In this document: in pieces, positions 34,450-42,581 of the stretch
Layout: each line of letters starts with the position of its first letter
Numbering within the stretch: the stretch's first letter is position 1
Virus record (IMG/VR): IMGVR_UViG_3300017742_000008
Location: 1-56,226 of that record
Strand: one strand, 5' to 3'
Source of the DNA: a virus
Length of the DNA: 56,226 nucleotides
Translations under genes and position numbers: made by a program
Notes under the pieces: generated by a model
Told to the model about the DNA's origin: nothing
Seen by the model: only the letters and a program-made list of their open reading frames with translations
Databases searched by the model: none

Positions 34450-34857
34450 TTACCTTAGTCTTTCAAGAACAATATTTGCGTCAGCTATTTCTTTGACGTC
34501 ATTCATACTATATCTAATCGAAATTGCATATGCATTTGCATCAGAATTATCTTGAACAATTACATCCAATACGTTAACTCTTGGTTCGTAATTAGCAATT
34601 GTCATCTCAATGATGTTTTTTAAATCCGCAATCGTCAATGGATCAGCAGGTTCAAAGAGAAGTGCTCTCGCATTTGAACCTACATCAGGCTGAAACGGCC
34701 TTTCGAAAAAGTTTGTAAGAATTAAAGTTTTCAAAGACTGATTAATAGCTGCTGCATCTGTTTTTACACCAATATCACCAGTTAGAGCATTTCTTGTAAA
34801 GCTCAGGTCAAAGTCTTTGTAAATATTTTTTCTTTGAAAGGAGGGTTGTCTCGCCAT
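34450..34857 (-). CDS. gp25: Baseplate wedge protein gp25
   Basis: The 135-residue product is a close match in layout to gp25, the small wedge subunit that with gp6 and gp53 forms the conserved core of contractile systems. Visible motifs are LKTLILTNFFERPFQPDVGS and ARALLFEPADPLT, the sheath-initiation part, and EPRVNVLDVIVQ. The length is equal to T4 gp25 (132). No DS(D/E) motif is present. An AATAAATA octamer lies 4 nt upstream of the ATG. Confidence 0.92.
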   Translation of the reverse strand: MARQPSFQRKNIYKDFDLSFTRNALTGDIGVKTDAAAINQSLKTLILTNFFERPFQPDVGSNARALLFEPADPLTIADLKNIIEMTIANYEPRVNVLDVIVQDNSDANAYAISIRYSMNDVKEIADANIVLERLR

Positions 34858-34861
34858 AAGT

Positions 34862-34869
34862 TATTTATT
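34862..34869 (-). promoter_or_regulatory. Late promoter octamer for gp25-gp6-gp7-gp8
   Basis: AATAAATA on the minus strand, then ACTT and the ATG at 34857. It would drive the whole leftward wedge operon. Confidence 0.55.
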
Positions 34870-34884
34870 ATAGCGGTCGCAATA

Positions 34885-35421
34885 TTAGGGATGATAGAAA
34901 ATATGCCTATCAATTACTACTTTCTTTTTAAATTGAAAGGACCATGTGGGTGTTACATAATCTGCATGATAAAAAAGAGCACCATCAGTCATATCAATTA
35001 TTGAATCTGATTTTGCAACAATTTGTTTTGATAGCTCGTAAATTTCCCAAAAAACTTTTTTAGATTTGATTACGTCAGGTTGACCATCGCAGTACCAACT
35101 AAATTGGCAACGATTTTTGTATGCATATAATTTTCCTGTCAACTTACTTTCGTAATGAGGTCCTTCATATACTACTTCACAAATAGTATCAGGAAAATCT
35201 TTTGACTTTAACCTATTCATTGTAACGTTACCAACCGCTACTTTGCCTGCAGTTGATTCATTTCTTGATTCCATATAAATGTTTTGAGCCATACAAAACG
35301 TTTGCGGATCAAGATTTAAAGTAATTTCTAACTTTTCTTCTGCAGTTTCAGTTTTGTGTGGAACTTCATTCATTCCTGAGAGAGAAATGACAGTTGCGAG
35401 CATGCTATCTAATAATTTCAT
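34885..35421 (-). CDS. SleB-type cell wall hydrolase
   Basis: The 178-residue protein has a short N-terminal hydrophobic segment (about 5-16) that could be a weak signal, then the SleB/Hydrolase_2 domain: AQNIYMESRNESTAGKVAVG with catalytic Glu51, VTMNRLKSKDFPDTICEVVY, RCQFSWYCDG and a C-terminal ALFYHADYVTPTW. This family acts as lytic transglycosylase or amidase on peptidoglycan. It lies between gp25 and the plus-strand fibre genes, unlike the endolysin, which is next to the holin. With a gp5 that lacks a lysozyme domain, it may be the tail-associated wall hydrolase, or an auxiliary lysin. Confidence 0.85.
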   Translation of the reverse strand: MKLLDSMLATVISLSGMNEVPHKTETAEEKLEITLNLDPQTFCMAQNIYMESRNESTAGKVAVGNVTMNRLKSKDFPDTICEVVYEGPHYESKLTGKLYAYKNRCQFSWYCDGQPDVIKSKKVFWEIYELSKQIVAKSDSIIDMTDGALFYHADYVTPTWSFQFKKKVVIDRHIFYHP

Positions 35422-35458
35422 ATCTTATTACTTATACCAGATTATAACGATTTTTAGA

Positions 35459-35466
35459 AATAAATA
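35459..35466 (+). promoter_or_regulatory. Late promoter octamer for the plus-strand fibre operon
   Basis: AATAAATA, 24 nt upstream of the ATG at 35490, with AAAGG (35479-35483) in the leader. Confidence 0.6.
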
Positions 35467-35489
35467 ATCAGTATACACAAAGGTAATTG

Positions 35490-37439
35490 ATGGCTATTAA
35501 CGACTCAGATATTGGCAATTTTGAAATTGATGCCAATGGCATACGTACTTCACGTGCACGTATCAAGAAACTCTTAGACAGAAGAAACTATACTGGTCAA
35601 TCTGACAAAAGAATAGCTTCTGATGCCAAACTCTACTCTTATTATCTACAGCGCAATGTTGATAGTGATAAAGCAGAAGTTCAATACAATTACTTTGATT
35701 CAGAAAAATATGGTGCTCCAGCTGCATGGAATAGAAACAACCTAAATGTAGGTTGGACTTCTTCTGACAGTGAAGGTACCTGGACAAGATTAAGAGAATT
35801 TTTAGGAACACAAAATAATTCCGCATATGTTGCTGGTGATTCTTTTGCTGGTGCTCCTTATGTAATTGCTACAATCGATTCGGATAATACTGTTCGTCAC
35901 ACAGCTTTTCAATTACTTCTAAAAGCTCACCTTACAGATTGGCTTAAATTTGATACTGCTGAAAGTAGATCTATAGTAAAAGCTATCAATGCGATGTCTG
36001 ATGATAGTGAAGGTAGAAAGAAACTAGTAAAAGCCGTAGCAAAAGGTCTAGACTCAGATTTTGCAGCTAACAACGATATCTTCTCAAGACTTATTGACTC
36101 AGTTTCTACAGATACAAATACTAGTATTTTTAATTACTTCAATTCTTATGGTTTGATTCCAAATGACTCTGATGACGATTTGCTGACTGGACCAAGTGAT
36201 GGTCGAGGAATTAAATGGAATAATAGAAGAAGACTAGGTGCTGCTGTCATCGATGCTATTCAATATGATAGCGAGTATAGAGGTGGCTTTAGTTACAATT
36301 TTGGTAATAACACTCTTGTTACGAAATTAGCTGGTTTATTAAATGAAGCATCTGCTGCAAATGGTATTTTGCAATTCCAAACTTACAATTCTGCTATACC
36401 AAGGTATTTAAGATTTGATTGGATTGAGCGTGATTCTGATGGAAGTGGAAACCTTACAGCTTCTGATAGCGAAGGTTACTCTTTAGATTATAGAACTCAT
36501 GTAAATCACGGTTTTGGTGATGCGAAAAACATTAAAGATTCAGATTATATTTCTCTATTGACATTTAGAAATGAACAATTCTTTAACCTAATTGCTGCGC
36601 ACGTTAGTGCTGTTGATTCTGAAAAAATGGACCTTCTTACTGGTTCTGCATTTAGAGGTCAACGTGATCCTTTAGGTAAAGGTCAAACAAATTACTTTAA
36701 TTATCATCCTGGTTTTAAGGAAAGATTTAAGTCAATCAATAAACGTTTCTTTGAACAAACTCTAATTGAAGCGTATTTATCTAGAGGTACTTCTGAAACT
36801 GATAGTGATAGATTACTGCATCGTAGTAAACTTTGGAATACTATGTATCGCTATCTTGAAAATGTAGATTCAGATGCTCTAGCTTTAACTAGCTTAATTC
36901 TAACACGTATCGAAGATGATTCTGATAGTACAAAACGTGTAACTAATTTAGTTCTAAACTCTATTGATAGCGATTCAGATAATCAGCACACAATAGCTAA
37001 AATGGTTCTTGAAGCTTTTGATTTTGATTCAGACTTGCAAAATACAGTAACACGAGATGTTGTAGATACAATTAAAGCAGATTCTGATATTAGAGAAGAT
37101 TTAAAAACATCTTTGAATACTAATCGCAATACAATTACTCATGAACATATTGTTAATGATTCAGAAGCTTCTTATGCATCTTTCACCTTTATTGTTCCAG
37201 ATGGATTTAATCTACCAAATTCAAATATCAACGTGAAGGTTTACATTAACGGCGTAAAAATGTCGCAGAATCTTTCATACAATAAAGCGGGTACAGCTGT
37301 TGTAAATCACTCAACAGATGTTTCATCAGTGATAGTATCTTCTGATGATTCAAACCCTTTCATAACAGTTAATTTTAGTTCCAATTTACAAATTGGTGAA
37401 CTTTTAACTGTTGAATACATAACAACATCTGACAGTTAG
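35490..37439 (+). CDS. Fibre-like virion protein with 21 DS(D/E) motifs
   Basis: A 649-residue protein, starting at ATG 35490 rather than the in-frame TTG three bases earlier because AAAGG is better placed. Apart from the DS(D/E) motifs I recognise no family. By hand count there are 21, at irregular intervals of mostly 15-50 residues, from NDSDIG at residue 4 on. Serine codons in these motifs are TCN in 14 and AGY in 7, with TCA, TCT, TCG, AGT and AGC all used. The C-terminal 90 residues (FTFIVPDGFNLPNSNINVKVYI onward, here in parts) form a beta domain that may be a virion-surface module. It is the first gene of a plus-strand fibre operon. Confidence 0.7.
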   Translation: MAINDSDIGNFEIDANGIRTSRARIKKLLDRRNYTGQSDKRIASDAKLYSYYLQRNVDSDKAEVQYNYFDSEKYGAPAAWNRNNLNVGWTSSDSEGTWTRLREFLGTQNNSAYVAGDSFAGAPYVIATIDSDNTVRHTAFQLLLKAHLTDWLKFDTAESRSIVKAINAMSDDSEGRKKLVKAVAKGLDSDFAANNDIFSRLIDSVSTDTNTSIFNYFNSYGLIPNDSDDDLLTGPSDGRGIKWNNRRRLGAAVIDAIQYDSEYRGGFSYNFGNNTLVTKLAGLLNEASAANGILQFQTYNSAIPRYLRFDWIERDSDGSGNLTASDSEGYSLDYRTHVNHGFGDAKNIKDSDYISLLTFRNEQFFNLIAAHVSAVDSEKMDLLTGSAFRGQRDPLGKGQTNYFNYHPGFKERFKSINKRFFEQTLIEAYLSRGTSETDSDRLLHRSKLWNTMYRYLENVDSDALALTSLILTRIEDDSDSTKRVTNLVLNSIDSDSDNQHTIAKMVLEAFDFDSDLQNTVTRDVVDTIKADSDIREDLKTSLNTNRNTITHEHIVNDSEASYASFTFIVPDGFNLPNSNINVKVYINGVKMSQNLSYNKAGTAVVNHSTDVSSVIVSSDDSNPFITVNFSSNLQIGELLTVEYITTSDS

Positions 37440-37447
37440 GATAAATA
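37440..37447 (+). promoter_or_regulatory. Late promoter-like octamer, 4 nt from ATG
   Basis: GATAAATA, then ATAT and the ATG at 37452. AGGA at 37437-37440 overlaps its first base. The first position deviates from the T4 consensus. Confidence 0.45.
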
Positions 37448-37451
37448 ATAT

Positions 37452-39587
37452 ATGTCTAAGTCGCGCGATATATCAAAACTAAATAGAGGTTTTACCATTG
37501 ACGGTACTGACCAATCAAGAATTGACTCTGATTTTGTATTATCAGTTTTTAAGAAAATTGTCGTAAAAAGAGATGATGCAAATTATGCTGGTGGTAAAGA
37601 CTCAGAAGTATTTGTTGTAGATGTAGATACTGCTAACCCTGTAGTTCGTATACGTCACGATCTTGATTTAAAAGGTAGTCTGAAACTAAATTCTACTCAA
37701 AAAGATTCTGATAGAGAGCGTGCATATAATACTTCAAAAGATTATGAAATTCGTACTGGTAAGCACTTTGATAGTGACTTTGCTAATCTAGTTATCGATA
37801 CGCTTATTGGACATGGTAAAGAAGGTGTAGACTACACATCTAATAGATACAATCCTATTACTAGGCGTCTCTTAAATGAATTCGCAATTGCTCATATGCA
37901 TGACGTCAACAATGATAAAGCTCCAGTTGTTGGTCAATATCTTAGATGGAATGGTGATGCTTGGGAATCACAAGATCCTGCAGCTGAGGGATCTTTCACT
38001 GTTGACTTTCAAGAAGCTGTAATTGCTGCAGCAGCAATTACCGATGGTCAAGATACGACCATTGGCTTTTCAAAAGAAATTTCAAACGCGAATGCAATCG
38101 TGTTTATCAATGGTGTAGGACCTTTAGTTGACAGTGAATCTTATGGTGATGCTCCAACTAACACACAAGATTCTGATAGCGACAAATATTTATCAGTTGA
38201 ATATACAATTTTGCAAAATGTAACTACTCAAGACGTAGATCAAATTGTTTCTGGTCCGTCTGACGCTATTACGTTTTATCAAGATGTTAGCACTTTACGT
38301 CATGGTGATGAAGTTATTGTGATATCGCCAATTGATGAAACTATTGCTCACTTCTATAAAAACTTTAAATTTGCTGATGATGACTTTAAAGTAATGAGAC
38401 AAGCACGAAATTATTGGGATAGCGATGCTGGAACTTGGTTAGATACTGTTGGTCCAGCAGCGAAGCACACTCATCAAACATTTAGAATGATCGACTCAGA
38501 TATCTATGATGATTCTGAAATGGTTATTGCTCGTGTTGGTGGTAGTCCTCTGATTTTCTTAAATGGTATAAATCTAAATCAAAGAAATGGTGATTTTTAC
38601 TATTACGATTCTGATTCTGATCAAATTGCCAAGTATTCTGCATCTAGAATGATTGCATTTGATTCTGATAATTTTGTATTAGATTCTGATGTTTTAACAG
38701 CTCTTTGGGTTAGAAACGTTGGTAATCTTGCATCGCAAAACTTTGAGACTGTAGAACATACATTTAGAGTAGATTCTGATAATCATCCTGGTATTACAAC
38801 GGGTGTCGTAAGAATTGCTGAAATTACCCAAAACTCAAACGATGCTTTGAACAGCTTGGTGTTTATTAATGGTAGAATTCAGACTAATGTTCCAGTGCTA
38901 ACATATCAAATTAGAAATGATGATATTGTGTTTCCTGGTAAACTTGATAGCGATGACTTTGTATCAATATACTCATTCAGCGGTCCAACTGCTGGTGCTG
39001 GAACGATTGGTGGCTTATCAAATGTCGATAGACAAGTAGATTCTGCATTAACTACAAATGTTGGTGAAGCTCTGGTATTTGATGGCTCTCAATGGACCCA
39101 TCAGTTCTCTAACACAATTGCTGAATCACCTCAAACAGCTGCTTGGTTGAGAGTTACATTTGACTCAGATACTGGTCCAAATCCTAACAAGATTATTGAA
39201 CGTGCTACTTATGGTTTTGACAGTGATCAGCTGAAATATTCAAGACATGCTGAAGGCATTTATTACTTCTTGCTTGATTCAGATGTAGTTCCAGTTACGC
39301 AAAGTAGTGGAGCATTTATGTCTTTGTCTGTTTCAGTTTGTGCACCACAAGGACAACCAATCTTTGCATCGGTTGATGCTCAATCAAACGCTAGTGAGTT
39401 ATATAGTGCACCTGGTCCAGCACCTGATAGTGATACAGGATTAACAATAGATGTATTTGGTGGACAACCACTAATTGCAAATCCAAACGGCAGAGCTATT
39501 CGAGTAAGAACATGGGATGCTAACTCTAACCCAATCGACCCAATTCAAGTTAATGTACAGTTATGGTTAAAACGTGAAGTTGGCTAA
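37452..39587 (+). CDS. Fibre-like virion protein with 20 DS(D/E) motifs
   Basis: The 711-residue product has an N-terminal region with a KLNRGFTIDG segment, then an IAHMHDVNNDKAPVVGQYLR segment (about 149-168) like those at collagen-like or trimeric fibre junctions. Later come repeated beta modules: the FINGVGPLVD, FLNGINLN and FINGRIQT turns recur near 217, 374 and 472, suggesting three related repeats. The motif VGEALVFDGSQWTHQF (about 537-552) is common in phage tail proteins. Twenty DS(D/E) motifs occur, many in the linkers. Likely a long tail-fibre subunit. Confidence 0.7.
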   Translation: MSKSRDISKLNRGFTIDGTDQSRIDSDFVLSVFKKIVVKRDDANYAGGKDSEVFVVDVDTANPVVRIRHDLDLKGSLKLNSTQKDSDRERAYNTSKDYEIRTGKHFDSDFANLVIDTLIGHGKEGVDYTSNRYNPITRRLLNEFAIAHMHDVNNDKAPVVGQYLRWNGDAWESQDPAAEGSFTVDFQEAVIAAAAITDGQDTTIGFSKEISNANAIVFINGVGPLVDSESYGDAPTNTQDSDSDKYLSVEYTILQNVTTQDVDQIVSGPSDAITFYQDVSTLRHGDEVIVISPIDETIAHFYKNFKFADDDFKVMRQARNYWDSDAGTWLDTVGPAAKHTHQTFRMIDSDIYDDSEMVIARVGGSPLIFLNGINLNQRNGDFYYYDSDSDQIAKYSASRMIAFDSDNFVLDSDVLTALWVRNVGNLASQNFETVEHTFRVDSDNHPGITTGVVRIAEITQNSNDALNSLVFINGRIQTNVPVLTYQIRNDDIVFPGKLDSDDFVSIYSFSGPTAGAGTIGGLSNVDRQVDSALTTNVGEALVFDGSQWTHQFSNTIAESPQTAAWLRVTFDSDTGPNPNKIIERATYGFDSDQLKYSRHAEGIYYFLLDSDVVPVTQSSGAFMSLSVSVCAPQGQPIFASVDAQSNASELYSAPGPAPDSDTGLTIDVFGGQPLIANPNGRAIRVRTWDANSNPIDPIQVNVQLWLKREVG

Positions 39588-39593
39588 TAAATA
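39586..39593 (+). promoter_or_regulatory. Late promoter octamer overlapping the upstream stop codon
   Basis: AATAAATA begins inside the TAA of the preceding gene; AGGAG at 39599-39603 precedes the ATG at 39612. Confidence 0.55.
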
Positions 39594-39611
39594 TATTCAG
39601 GAGAATATGAA

Positions 39612-40055
39612 ATGAAATCGAAGACAAGAAGACTTGCCGAACTAGGCAGTAGAATTCAGCAAGACAGATATGGTAATATTACTAGTATCAAATCTAAAGG
39701 ATTAACTACAGAAACTGCTGATTTTACGAGTAGTTTAAATGGAGTCGATGGAACATTTTCTGGAAATGTAGATGTACAAGGTTCTTTTGGTAGTGTCCAA
39801 GATTTAACTGGCACGGGTTCAGTAGTAGCTCAGAGCTTTGTAACAACTGTAATCCACAATGGTACAGGAACAATCACTGTTCCAACTGATGGATTTGCAA
39901 AAGGATCACAAATTAGTATCGTTACTAATGGAACTATTAACAATATCGATTGGGGTGATAGCTCTAAAGGTATTTCATTAGGTGGAGCCACAAAGATGGC
40001 TTCTGGAACTTTTGATGGTGTTAAATGGTTCTATTCAGAAGCTGCGACGAACTAA
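39612..40055 (+). CDS. Short fibre-like protein
   Basis: A 147-residue protein with a basic N-terminus (MKSKTRRLAELGSRIQQDRY), then a beta-repeat with FTSSLNGVDGTFSGNVDVQG and a C-terminal domain with GTITVPTDGFAKGSQISIV and FDGVKWFYSEA. Such endings are common in phage fibre-tip or accessory proteins. The basic N-terminus resembles that of the gene at 41206, suggesting that both dock to the same site. No DS(D/E) motif is present. The AGGAG ribosome site and late promoter are strong. Confidence 0.65.
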   Translation: MKSKTRRLAELGSRIQQDRYGNITSIKSKGLTTETADFTSSLNGVDGTFSGNVDVQGSFGSVQDLTGTGSVVAQSFVTTVIHNGTGTITVPTDGFAKGSQISIVTNGTINNIDWGDSSKGISLGGATKMASGTFDGVKWFYSEAATN

Positions 40056-40059
40056 TGAT

Positions 40060-40455
40060 ATGCATGTACATAACACACTCTACATCAAACTCGATTCAGA
40101 CTACGTAAATCACAAACTCACATTTGCTGATAGCGAAAGTGTTACATCAATTGTTGTTGAAGTTCCTGAAGGAATTAATATTACAAGCACTTTTGGTAAT
40201 TATGCTCTTGATATTCCTAAACTTCCTAATATAGCTTTTATCAAGATTATAGTTGATGGAACTATTATTGGTGAAGGCGGAAATAATTGGGGTGGTGGAA
40301 TCATAAACAGAAATCCTACGTGTTATGCTCTTTGCACTTCAAACACAGGACAAGGCATTGTAAGAGGTGGCGGTGGCACTAGTGGATATATTAGATATGC
40401 ATTAGCTGGAAAATTCAACGCTTTGAAAAACCCTCCACGCCTTTTTAACTTCTAA
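40060..40455 (+). CDS. Short fibre-like protein
   Basis: Starts at ATG 40060, just after the stop of the previous gene; the longer open frame back to 39982 overlaps that gene and is not needed. The 131-residue product has KLDSDYVNHKL and FADSESVTS near the N-terminus, then a beta domain and a Gly-rich loop (GGGNNWGGGI-like in part, GQGIVRGGGGTSGY near 106-119) that resembles glycine-rich adhesin tips. It overlaps the next start by 1 nt (TAATG). Confidence 0.6.
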   Translation: MHVHNTLYIKLDSDYVNHKLTFADSESVTSIVVEVPEGINITSTFGNYALDIPKLPNIAFIKIIVDGTIIGEGGNNWGGGIINRNPTCYALCTSNTGQGIVRGGGGTSGYIRYALAGKFNALKNPPRLFNF

Positions 40456-41198
40456 TGGCATTACGCACCCCACCTCAAAGATCTATTGGCAAGACTTACG
40501 CTCGTAAAGCTTCAAAAATGATTAGAACATTTTTCATTACAAATGATAGTGATTCTATTGTAATGAAATTTGATTATGAGACCCATCCTTTTTCTACAAA
40601 GTTACATAAACTACAAGTTGATTCAGGTGGAGCATTTACATCTTCTGTACCTACCACATTTAATGGTACTGTTAATTTTAACTTTGATCAGAATAATATT
40701 TTTGATGTTGAATATCCAACGGTAAAAATTGGTGCTGATAATGGATCATCTACAAAATTTAATTTTGGATCATCTGTATCAGAAGATTCAGATACCACTA
40801 TGATTATAGATGGCACTACTGATATTCATGGTGCTGTCTATTTTAGACCTCTTTCAGAAGTTTTTATTTCAGCTGACTCTTTAAATACGCCTTTTAATAA
40901 TGAAGTTGCCTTTAACGCTGCAATTTCTATCGACTCTGATTTAAGTGGTGGAAGTGTATTTGATAGTGAAATTACAGGTACTACGCTGAATGTAATTAAT
41001 TTAAGAGGCGGAGATGCTGAAGGAGATAATGAGCATTTCGGAGATTCTACTTCCGGGCATGGTCTCTTTTTAGGAAGTCAAGAAATTGTTTTTAACGCTG
41101 CAAAGAATCTTACAATTTGCGGTGTAACTGGAACATATGATTCAGATATTTTGTTACCAAATGGTTTGGCAACTCAGTTCTTCGATATAAGGAATTAA
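40455..41198 (+). CDS. Fibre-like protein with five DS(D/E) motifs
   Basis: The 247-residue protein begins with a basic segment (LRTPPQRSIGKTYARKASKM) followed by beta-rich repeats that alternate FNGTVNFNF-type strands with IDGTTDIHGAVYF strands, as in a beta-helix or beta-prism fibre. Five DS(D/E) motifs are present (NDSDSI, EDSDTT, IDSDLS, FDSEIT, YDSDIL). The stop-start overlap with the upstream gene (TAATG) indicates translational coupling. Confidence 0.65.
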   Translation: MALRTPPQRSIGKTYARKASKMIRTFFITNDSDSIVMKFDYETHPFSTKLHKLQVDSGGAFTSSVPTTFNGTVNFNFDQNNIFDVEYPTVKIGADNGSSTKFNFGSSVSEDSDTTMIIDGTTDIHGAVYFRPLSEVFISADSLNTPFNNEVAFNAAISIDSDLSGGSVFDSEITGTTLNVINLRGGDAEGDNEHFGDSTSGHGLFLGSQEIVFNAAKNLTICGVTGTYDSDILLPNGLATQFFDIRN

Positions 41199-41201
41199 AT
41201 A
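41194..41201 (+). promoter_or_regulatory. Weak late promoter-like octamer, 4 nt from ATG
   Basis: ATTAAATA, then GAGT and the ATG at 41206. It has one mismatch to the AATAAATA form but the same 4-nt spacing as the better copies. AAGGA lies upstream at 41189-41193. Confidence 0.3.
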
Positions 41202-41205
41202 GAGT

Positions 41206-41790
41206 ATGGCACGTCAAAAATCAAAAGCCCGTCTTCACGCAGATTTGGTTCATCAGATCAAAACTAATGAAGATGGTGAAATTGTAGAACTAAATCTAAA
41301 CGAAGCTATTAATTTCAAAAGTGTTGAAATTGATGGTGATCATCCTGATGATTTTTTTATTGTAAATTCAGCCGCAACATTCAATAATGATATTACTTTT
41401 TCTAGTTCAACAGGAACTTTAACGATTGATGCTGGAGTAGTTAACTTTGGTGTTGACTCAGATGTTGCTGAAACTTTAACATTTGGTTATGATTCTGATG
41501 ATAAGTGGGAAGTATTTGGTACTCTTGATATCAAAGGTAGAGCTTACTTGCGCAATGGTACTGTTTTTGATGGTCCAGTCACAGTAAATAGTACAACATC
41601 GTTTGGTAGAAGAATTAGTGGTACTGCTGCAACATTTTCTGGAGCTTTAACTGCTGGAACTGTAACAGCTACGACAGCAAATGTTACAAATCTTAACTTT
41701 GGTTCGAGTACCTATACAGGCACTAATAATTTTGTAATTCAAAACTTATCTGGCACTGAAGTCTTCAGTGCTCATGGATTCACTACTTAA
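41206..41790 (+). CDS. Fibre-like protein, end of the plus-strand fibre operon
   Basis: A 194-residue protein with a basic N-terminus (MARQKSKARLHADLVHQIKT) and then repeats of short beta strands such as FNNDITFSSSTGTLTIDAG and AATFSGALTAGTVTATTA, like the triple beta-helix parts of tail fibres. Two DS(D/E) motifs occur (GVDSDVA and GYDSDDK). The C-terminal part, with LNFGSSTYTGTNNFVI, has the character of repeat units in T4-like fibres. Its last 8 nt overlap the convergent small gene at 41783. Confidence 0.65.
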   Translation: MARQKSKARLHADLVHQIKTNEDGEIVELNLNEAINFKSVEIDGDHPDDFFIVNSAATFNNDITFSSSTGTLTIDAGVVNFGVDSDVAETLTFGYDSDDKWEVFGTLDIKGRAYLRNGTVFDGPVTVNSTTSFGRRISGTAATFSGALTAGTVTATTANVTNLNFGSSTYTGTNNFVIQNLSGTEVFSAHGFTT

Positions 41791-41932
41791 CTAGCTGCTT
41801 CGGTATCTCTGTTGTATGAATACTAATCTCTTCATGAATCGGTGCACGCGGTGATTGATCTTCAGACTTATCACACTTACAAGTTTTACATTTACATATA
41901 TCGTTATTCAGGTTGAGCTCCAGTTGCTTCAT
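41783..41932 (-). CDS. Small Cys-rich protein, 49 residues
   Basis: A short frame begins with ATG at 41932 after GAGG about 8 nt upstream, and overlaps the end of the gene above by 29 nt. The product includes a dense Cys/Lys run, CKCKTCKCDK (about residues 13-22), that could bind metal or form disulfides. An in-frame ATG further upstream (41971) is possible but lacks a ribosome site. I do not recognise the family. It may be an accessory lysis or virion peptide. Confidence 0.5.
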   Translation of the reverse strand: MKQLELNLNNDICKCKTCKCDKSEDQSPRAPIHEEISIHTTEIPKQLVK

Positions 41933-42095
41933 TAGACTTTTCCTCTGCTTGATTTGTTGCATGTTCAACAAACTTAACTATTTTCATTCGTAAAGAACCA
42001 ACAGGTAAAAGTTCTTCTCCTGTAAAAGCTCCACGCTCTGAACAAGCATCAATTACTTTGACGATGTCTATCATATCTTGTACTGAAATTTTCAT
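41904..42095 (-). CDS. Small hypothetical protein next to the lysis genes
   Basis: A 63-residue protein: an N-terminal helix MKISVQDMIDIVKVIDACSE, a GAFTGEELLPVGSLRMKIVK segment and an acidic tail. It has a good AAGGA ribosome site before the ATG. It lies 15 nt downstream of the holin gene. No membrane segment or known motif is visible. Confidence 0.6.
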   Translation of the reverse strand: MKISVQDMIDIVKVIDACSERGAFTGEELLPVGSLRMKIVKFVEHATNQAEEKSNEATGAQPE

Positions 42096-42110
42096 AATAT
42101 AAATCCTTTT

Positions 42111-42572
42111 TTACTTTTTGCGACCTTTGTCTATTGCTCTTGAACCGAACCAAAATGAGATGATAGCCGCAAATATTGCTTTTGTATCTTCATCCCAAAG
42201 AACATTAAGAGATTCTGAAATCGATTTGCCTTGACCTAATGCTTCTCTTAAAAGAGTTACTTCAATAACTACAAACAATCCGAAAAAACAATAAGTGATT
42301 ACTGGTCTTACTGATTTTTGTAAGCTTGCGACAAATCCAGTTCCTTGATTAATGCTAATATCGTGTTGCACTAATCGTGAATGTTCTGCATCATCTGCTT
42401 TAGTTTCATACATCCGATACTCTTGGTCAAATCCAGCAGCTCTTAGCTCTGCCATCTTTTCCATCTTTTTGAGTTCAAACTTTTGTTCATTTTTTGCTTT
42501 GAAGTGATCAGTAATGGCTGGAACGATTGAACCACCAAAACCTAATGCACTACCTAAAATTCCACTTAACAT
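42111..42572 (-). CDS. Holin, three-membrane-segment type
   Basis: The 153-residue protein has a Gly-rich hydrophobic N-terminal segment (about 3-20), a charged helix (21-80), and two hydrophobic segments, one in VITYCFFGLFVVIEVTLL (about 92-109) and one in KAIFAAIISFWFGSRAI (about 130-146). This is the pattern of the 3TM holin family known from gene transfer agents and marine phages. It should form the membrane hole that releases or triggers the lysin. It lies 9 nt downstream of the endolysin gene. AAGGAT precedes its ATG. Confidence 0.8.
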   Translation of the reverse strand: MLSGILGSALGFGGSIVPAITDHFKAKNEQKFELKKMEKMAELRAAGFDQEYRMYETKADDAEHSRLVQHDISINQGTGFVASLQKSVRPVITYCFFGLFVVIEVTLLREALGQGKSISESLNVLWDEDTKAIFAAIISFWFGSRAIDKGRKK

Positions 42573-42581
42573 AATAGATCC

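Noticed and set aside
39982-40059. Upstream extension of the fibre-like gene at 40060
   Set aside because: It overlaps the C-terminus of the preceding gene in another frame; ATG 40060 follows that stop directly.
13741-41790. DS(D/E) coding sequence as a DNA-level signal, because GA(T/C)TCN contains GANTC, the CcrM methylation site of alphaproteobacteria
   Set aside because: About a third of sampled sites use AGY serine codons and lack GANTC, and the sites follow reading frame and protein class. A DNA role may coexist but does not explain the pattern.
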